Assembly: GCF_026342835.1 (NCBI RefSeq)
Contig: NZ_JAPEMI010000001.1
Coordinates: 6,516,501-6,580,500, forward strand
DNA from: Streptomyces sp. NBC_00154
GTDB taxonomy: Bacteria; Actinomycetota; Actinomycetes; Streptomycetales; Streptomycetaceae
DNA: 64,000 bases
Direction: 5' to 3'
In this document: in pieces, positions 59,662-64,000 of the stretch
How the letters are laid out: every line of letters starts with the position of its first letter
How positions within the stretch are numbered: the stretch's first letter is position 1
Notes under the pieces: model-generated
The model's input: only the letters and a program-made list of their open reading frames with translations
Told to the model about the DNA's origin: nothing
Databases searched by the model: none
Program-made: the position numbers and the translations under genes

Positions 59662-61176
59662 TCAGTCCCGGACCGCCACCTTCTGTGCGGCCGGCTGCTG
59701 GGCGGCCGATGCCTCGGCGGCGGCCCGGTCGCCCTCGGACGACGCGACCAGCACGGAGTGCTGTACGGGCCTGCGGCGACGCAGCCCGGTCAGCGTGATC
59801 AGCAGCCCGGCGAACGCGATCGCCGTCACCACCACGAGGCCCGGCCGGTAGCTGTCGAGGACCGCCTGCGAGGAGCCGTCGCCACTTCCGTGCGCCGTGA
59901 TCACCGCCGTCACGACGGCCAGGAAGATCGCCCCGCCCACCTGGATCGAGGTGTTCAGCAGACCCGACACCATGCCCTGCTCGTCGTCGTCGACCCCGTT
60001 GGTGGCCTGGATGTTGAGGGACGGGAAGGTCAGTGCGCAGGCCGCTCCCAGCAGCAGCATCGAGGGCAGGATGACCGCCGCGTACGACGGGGTGAGGGTG
60101 ATCCGCAGGAAGAGTCCATAGCCGACGACGAGGAAGGTGAAGCCGGCCGCGATCACGCGCGGCGTCCCGAACCTGTCGACCACATCGCCGATCTTCGTCG
60201 ACGACAGCGCGACCAGCACACCCGCGGGCAGGAAGGCCAGCGCGGTCTGCAAGGCCGACCAGCCGAGCAGTGACTGCATGTACTGGGTGACCAGGAACTG
60301 GAAACCGACGTAGCTGCCGAAGAACGCAGCGGCGCCCAGCTGCGCCCTGACCTGGCTGCCGGAGCGCAGCACACCGAGCCGGACCAGCGGGTTCGCGGTG
60401 CGTCGCTCGATGGTGACGAAGACGGTCAGCAGTGCGGCGACGGCGAGGAACGACAGCAGGGTCCGGGCGGAGGCCCAGCCGGCCTCCGGGGCCTGGACGA
60501 CGGTGAACACCAGCAGCAGCATGGAGGCCGTGCCGGTGACGGCACCCGGCAGGTCGTAGCCGCGACGGGTGTCCTCGCGGTCGCTGTGCGGGATCAGCCT
60601 CAGCCCCGCTACCAGGGCGATCAGCGCGATGGGGGCGGGCAGCAACATGGTCCAGCGCCAGGACAGCTGGGTGAGCAGACCGGACAGCACCAGGCCCATG
60701 GAGAAGCCGGTGGCCGCGCACGTGGTGTAGATGGACAGCGCGCGGTTGCGCTGCGGGCCTTCCTTGAACGTCGTGGTGATGATCGAGAGCCCGGCCGGTG
60801 CGGTGAACGCGGCACTCAGCCCCTTGATGAAGCGGCTGGCGATCAGCAGCGGTCCGGAGTCGACGAATCCGCCGAGCAGCGAGGCAAGGGCGAAGACGCC
60901 GAGCGCGATCAGGAAGACCTGGCGTCTGCCGAGCAGATCGGCCGCGCGGCCGCCGAGGAGCAGTAGTCCTCCGTAGCCGAGGATGTACCCGCTGACGATC
61001 CACTGCAGGGTCGAGGTGGTCAGGTCGAGGTCGTCGGCGATGGACGGCAGAGCGACGCCGACCATGGAGACGTCCAGGGCGTCCAGGAACATCGCGGCGC
61101 AGAGCACGAGCAGGGTGCCCCACAGGCGCGGGCTCCAGCGCGCATGGGAATCGGAGACGTTGAGCGGAGAGGTCAT
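59662..61176 (-). CDS. MFS transporter, DHA2 (14-helix) drug exporter type
   Basis: 504 aa with about 14 membrane helices. DHA2 marks: LDALDVSMVGVALPSIADDL in helix 1 and GGRAADLLGRRQVF between helices 2 and 3. Exporters of this family pump drugs or antiseptics against the proton gradient. ATG 61176 lies just after the MarR operator. It is divergent from the MarR gene that probably represses it. Confidence 0.9.
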   Translation of the reverse strand: MTSPLNVSDSHARWSPRLWGTLLVLCAAMFLDALDVSMVGVALPSIADDLDLTTSTLQWIVSGYILGYGGLLLLGGRAADLLGRRQVFLIALGVFALASLLGGFVDSGPLLIASRFIKGLSAAFTAPAGLSIITTTFKEGPQRNRALSIYTTCAATGFSMGLVLSGLLTQLSWRWTMLLPAPIALIALVAGLRLIPHSDREDTRRGYDLPGAVTGTASMLLLVFTVVQAPEAGWASARTLLSFLAVAALLTVFVTIERRTANPLVRLGVLRSGSQVRAQLGAAAFFGSYVGFQFLVTQYMQSLLGWSALQTALAFLPAGVLVALSSTKIGDVVDRFGTPRVIAAGFTFLVVGYGLFLRITLTPSYAAVILPSMLLLGAACALTFPSLNIQATNGVDDDEQGMVSGLLNTSIQVGGAIFLAVVTAVITAHGSGDGSSQAVLDSYRPGLVVVTAIAFAGLLITLTGLRRRRPVQHSVLVASSEGDRAAAEASAAQQPAAQKVAVRD

Positions 61177-61190
61177 GACGACGAAGGTAC

Positions 61191-61217
61191 ATGCACATGC
61201 ATTGAATGCAAGTGCAT
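61191..61217. promoter_or_regulatory. 27-bp MarR-type operator
   Basis: Arms 61191-61203 (ATGCACATGCATT) and 61205-61217 (AATGCAAGTGCAT) are inverted about one central G with 12 of 13 positions matching. It ends 14 nt before the MFS start and 46 nt before the MarR start, so one dimer could block both promoters. Confidence 0.8.
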
Positions 61218-61263
61218 TTAATTCCGATGCAACAAACGGCCCCATCTCTGCTAACGTGCGGTT

Positions 61264-61665
61264 ATGGCAGCGAACAAGCCCGAGCGGGTGCTCGTCGAGG
61301 AGTGGCGGGACATGCTTGCGCTGCATGCCAGGACGTTGTGCGAGCTCGATCGTGAGCTGCATCAGCACGGCCTCGGCGCCAGCGACTTCGAGGTGCTCGA
61401 CGTCCTCGCGGAAGGCGCGTCGGAGGACGGCGGCGCCGCTTATCGCGTACAGGAGCTGGCCTCCCGGGTCCATCTGAGCCAGAGTGCGCTGTCACGCCTG
61501 ATCGCACGGCTGGAGAAGGACGACCTCGTGTGTCGCGGGATGTGCAGCGAGGACCGGCGGGGAGTCCGGGTCGAGCTGACGGCGAAGGGCCGGGCGCGTC
61601 ATGCCGAGGTGAAGCCGCTGCAGCGGACAGTGCTCGCCCGGATGCTGGGCGGCGCGACCGGCTGA
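61264..61665 (+). CDS. MarR family transcriptional regulator
   Basis: 133 aa winged-helix dimer: LHQHGLGASDFEVLDVLAEG in the first helices, recognition helix in HLSQSALSRLIARLEKDDLV, wing SEDRRGVRVELTAKGRA. Two Cys (VCRGMCSEDR) flank the wing and might sense oxidants. ATG 61264. The divergent DHA2 exporter and the 27-bp palindrome between them form a typical MarR-repressed exporter pair. Confidence 0.92.
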   Translation: MAANKPERVLVEEWRDMLALHARTLCELDRELHQHGLGASDFEVLDVLAEGASEDGGAAYRVQELASRVHLSQSALSRLIARLEKDDLVCRGMCSEDRRGVRVELTAKGRARHAEVKPLQRTVLARMLGGATG

Positions 61666-61709
61666 GTGCGGTACCGGCCGCGGCAGGCGCCCTCGTTCCC
61701 GTACGTCTG

Positions 61710-62471
61710 TCAGGACCAGGTCACCCCGGAGTTCTCGCACCACAGACGGGCCAGTCCCCGGTCGCCCGTCACCGTGACCGCGGTGAGCGGCAGCCTGTTC
61801 CAGAGCGTCAGATTGAGCCCCTCGGCCGTACCGCTCAATTCGCAGTCGCCGGACCCCGCTCGGTGTGCGTCGGCCTCCGATTCGCGTACGGCCTGCGGCG
61901 GCTCCGACGAGAGCCGTACGGTCCATGCGTCGCCCGTGTCCGTGGCGCGCACCCGCAGCGTGCGTGGTGCATCGGTGCGCACCCTGCTCTTCGGGCGGGC
62001 GTGGAACCCGCGCAGCAGCTCGTCGATCCCGTCCAGCGCCTGCCCGGCCGCCACCGGCGAGACCGGGCCGCCGCGCGCGGACTCGGCGTCCACCCGGTGA
62101 ATCGTCGTCTCGTGGGCCTGCCGCCGTGCCCAGAATGCCAGCGGGGAGGGCGCGGGCAGAAAGGTCCAGCACTCCAGGTCGGCCGAGGCACTCTCCAGCG
62201 CGTTCACCAGCAGGCCGTGCCCCTCGCGGAACCAGTCGAGCAACTCCCCGCCGTCCAGATTGGGTTCGCCGCCGTCGGGGTGGTACGAGATGTGCCCCTC
62301 GGCGACGAACGCGGTCGCCCAGCGGTGCACCATGCCGGTGTGCCGGAGCAGATTGCGCACCTGCCAGCCCGGGCAGGTCGGCACCGAAGCGCCGGGCCCG
62401 GCCTGCTCCGCCGCAGTGGCCAGCAAGTATCCTGCGTCCGCGAGGGACTTGACGTAGTCCGTGGTCTCCAT
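61710..62471 (-). CDS. Mycothiol-dependent maleylpyruvate isomerase family protein
   Basis: 253 aa. N-terminal DinB-like four-helix metal domain (VPTCPGWQVRNLLRHTGMVH with the first metal His, HETTIHRVDAES with the second pair) and a C-terminal MDMPI domain. Family members use mycothiol as cofactor for isomerisation or thiol transfer. ATG 62471. It is 21 nt downstream of the SCO4225-like gene on the same strand. Confidence 0.87.
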   Translation of the reverse strand: METTDYVKSLADAGYLLATAAEQAGPGASVPTCPGWQVRNLLRHTGMVHRWATAFVAEGHISYHPDGGEPNLDGGELLDWFREGHGLLVNALESASADLECWTFLPAPSPLAFWARRQAHETTIHRVDAESARGGPVSPVAAGQALDGIDELLRGFHARPKSRVRTDAPRTLRVRATDTGDAWTVRLSSEPPQAVRESEADAHRAGSGDCELSGTAEGLNLTLWNRLPLTAVTVTGDRGLARLWCENSGVTWS

Positions 62472-62492
62472 GGCGGAGATTGTGCCAGCGGC

Positions 62493-62861
62493 TCAGACAC
62501 CCTGGGGATGGGCGGTACGGGACCGTCCCCCGCCGCGCACCAAGCGTACGAACCAGCCGAGAGCGAGCGCCTGCACGAGGACGGACGCGACGAGGGCGAG
62601 ATATATGAACCAGGCCGGTCCGGCCGCGTCCACTCCCCACAGTTCACTGCCGACGAAGAACACGAACACCGTCGGCGCCGCGAGCAGGAACAGCCAGACG
62701 CCCGCGAACGAGGCGTCCTCGTGCGGGACGAGCAGTGTGTCCACGGCGACGAACACCGCCGTCGCCAGCACCACCCCGAGGTAGATCAGCGAGGCGGCAT
62801 TGCCGAAGGTCAGCCGTGCGAGCGTGCGGAGGTGCTGCTTGTTCATGACCGGCTTGTTCAT
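62493..62861 (-). CDS. SCO4225-like small membrane protein
   Basis: 122 aa with about three membrane helices: SLIYLGVVLATAVFVAVDTL, GVWLFLLAAPTVFVFFVG and IYLALVASVLVQALALGWFV. The segment HEDASFAGVWLF recalls SCO4225 family proteins. Function unknown. ATG 62861 has GGGAG 8 nt upstream; an internal ATG at 62846 is possible. Same strand as the mycothiol-dependent gene. Confidence 0.7.
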   Translation of the reverse strand: MNKPVMNKQHLRTLARLTFGNAASLIYLGVVLATAVFVAVDTLLVPHEDASFAGVWLFLLAAPTVFVFFVGSELWGVDAAGPAWFIYLALVASVLVQALALGWFVRLVRGGGRSRTAHPQGV

Positions 62862-62982
62862 GGCTTGCTCCCCGTGGATGGTCGATGCCTCCATCGTGCT
62901 GCCGGGGAGCCGGTCCTGCCTGAGTACGCCTACTCAATCGGGCAGGTGTGCGTGCGGTGGAGGCCTGTCGCGCGTACGGCGA

Positions 62983-64000
62983 TCAGGCGCGGGCCGTCGC
63001 ATGCCGTGCCGCGTACCCCAGCGCCGCCGCAGCACCGGCGAGCACCGCCACCGTCGTGAGGGCCAGCGGCAGCGAGAACCAGTCGGCCAGGAATCCGATC
63101 GCGGGCGGTCCGAGCAGCATCCCGCCGTAGCCGATCGTCGACGCGACGGCCACTCCGCTCGGGCCGGCCAGCTCGCCGGCCCGGCCGACCGCGACGGGGA
63201 AGATGTTCGCCAGGCCGAGTCCGGCGACGGCGAAGCCGAGAAGGGCGAGCCAGGTGGTCGGTGCCAGCGATCCGAGGAGCATTCCGGCCGCGCCCGTCGC
63301 GCCGCCCGCGACGAGCGTGCGGGTCTGGCCGAGCCGTTCGAGCAGGGCGGTACCGGTGAGCCTGCCCGCGGTCATGGCCAGGGCGAACAGCGAGTATCCG
63401 GCGGCGGCGACGCCCGGACGGGCGTGCAGGTCCTGAGTCAGATGGAGCGCGCTCCAGTCGGCCAGGGCCCCTTCCCCGTAAGCGGTGCAGAGCGCGATCA
63501 CGCCGAACAGCAGCACCAGGTTGCGAGCCCGTCCCGCCATGCGGCGCGGCGGCGCGGCACGGTCCGCAGCGGTCGCCGCCCGGGGAGCCGGGTACCGGAG
63601 CAGGGCCGGTCCGGCGGCGGCGGTGACCAGCAGCCCGACCCCGGTGAGGATGTAGAGATGGGTGGCGGGGGAGAGGCCGCCGGCGACCAGTCCGCCGAGC
63701 CCGGCGCCGAGCATGCCGCCGAGGCTGAACGCGGCATGGAAGCTCGGCATCACCGGGCGCCGCAGGCCGGATACCAGGTCGACCGCCGCGCTGTTCATCG
63801 CGACGTTCATCGCGCCGTATGCGGCTCCGAAGACCAGCAGGACCAGACCGAGTGCGAGGGCCGAATGCGTCTGCGCGGGCAGGGCGATGGCGAGCGAGAG
63901 GAGTGCTCCGCAGACCACCGTCAGGGGGTGGCTGCCGAACCGCCTGCACAGCCTCCCGGCGAGCATCATGGTGATGACGGCTCCGGCGGAGACCCCGAGC
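62983..64000 (-). CDS. MFS transporter, cut by the window end
   Basis: At least 338 residues of a major-facilitator protein. About ten helices are visible; MLAGRLCRRFGSHPLTVV is the loop after helix 2, LVFGAAYGAMNVAMNSAAVD and GEGALADWSALHL follow. The frame stays open to the window end, so the true start and first helices lie outside; the Met at 63969 is not the start. The substrate group is not clear. Confidence 0.85.
   Translation of the reverse strand, partial: LGVSAGAVITMMLAGRLCRRFGSHPLTVVCGALLSLAIALPAQTHSALALGLVLLVFGAAYGAMNVAMNSAAVDLVSGLRRPVMPSFHAAFSLGGMLGAGLGGLVAGGLSPATHLYILTGVGLLVTAAAGPALLRYPAPRAATAADRAAPPRRMAGRARNLVLLFGVIALCTAYGEGALADWSALHLTQDLHARPGVAAAGYSLFALAMTAGRLTGTALLERLGQTRTLVAGGATGAAGMLLGSLAPTTWLALLGFAVAGLGLANIFPVAVGRAGELAGPSGVAVASTIGYGGMLLGPPAIGFLADWFSLPLALTTVAVLAGAAAALGYAARHATARA

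Noticed and set aside
1..64000. tRNA, rRNA, CRISPR, insertion sequence, prophage or attachment site
   Set aside because: No cloverleaf-like gene, regularly spaced repeat array, transposase or integrase was found on reading both strands; a covariance-model scan would be needed for small RNAs.

Overview
The window is high-GC chromosomal DNA with very strong G/C third-position bias, GTG and TTG starts, tightly coupled operons and Gram-positive envelope genes. The gene content points to a Streptomyces or close relative: DUF6421, an SCO4225-like membrane protein, a DDN-type F420/deazaflavin oxidoreductase, a mycothiol-dependent maleylpyruvate isomerase family protein, a Tat lipoprotein sugar-binding protein beside permeases with no ATPase gene, and a short HVDL-type leader peptide. 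I saw no rRNA, tRNA, insertion sequence, prophage or CRISPR array.

Layout. 1-2.1 kb: M20 and S66 peptidases. 2.2-11 kb: a one-direction catabolic cluster made of an XRE-cupin regulator behind paired palindromes, an MHS-type symporter, an FAD oxidoreductase, a CaiB/BaiF CoA-transferase, an enoyl-CoA hydratase, a DHDPS-family lyase, an SDR and an aldehyde dehydrogenase, closed by a perfect 20-bp hairpin. 11-16 kb (minus strand): a membrane-anchored family 5 binding protein, an NlpC/P60 hydrolase and a DUF1906 glycoside-hydrolase-like protein, the last two carrying peptidoglycan-binding repeats. 16-21 kb: thioesterase, ArsR regulator, FprA-like ferredoxin reductase, DUF305 lipoprotein, LVIVD-repeat exported protein. 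21-27 kb: two small conserved-looking proteins, HAD, PAP2, M56 peptidase, DUF5134, VOC, GNAT, GDPD. 27.5-33.5 kb: DUF6421, SDR, threonine aldolase, transglutaminase, B3/4 protein, acyltransferase, thioredoxin. 33.5-39.9 kb: a probably leaderless Cys-containing leader peptide ahead of a flavin reductase, etfBA, DUF6986, alpha/beta hydrolase, M20D amidohydrolase.

39.9-50.1 kb: an MFS exporter with a divergent DUF5937/ArsR regulator, then an alpha-galactoside module (LacI, ROK kinase, GH27 alpha-galactosidase, ABC binding protein and two permeases) with a perfect 12-bp LacI-type palindrome between the divergent LacI and ROK genes. 50.1-55.6 kb: an FGE-like protein behind a phased TGAC/GTCA array, a 58-aa protein, a P-loop/Nudix fusion, a decayed metallo-beta-lactamase-fold pseudogene, an M20 dipeptidase and a geranylgeranyl-reductase-family flavoprotein. 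55.8-64 kb: deazaflavin oxidoreductase with divergent TetR, a NarL-type two-component pair, a DUF6332-like membrane protein, a DHA2 exporter with divergent MarR and a 27-bp operator, a mycothiol-dependent enzyme, an SCO4225-like protein and an MFS gene cut by the window end.

Strongest leads: the 3.1-11 kb catabolic operon of unassigned substrate, the leader peptide at 33512, the MBL pseudogene at 52.5 kb, four unusual active sites (Arg for the metal-binding Cys in the M20D enzyme, an SDR without YxxxK, an FGE-like protein with one of two catalytic Cys, a HAD protein with DxS), and several well-formed operator palindromes beside the regulators they probably serve.
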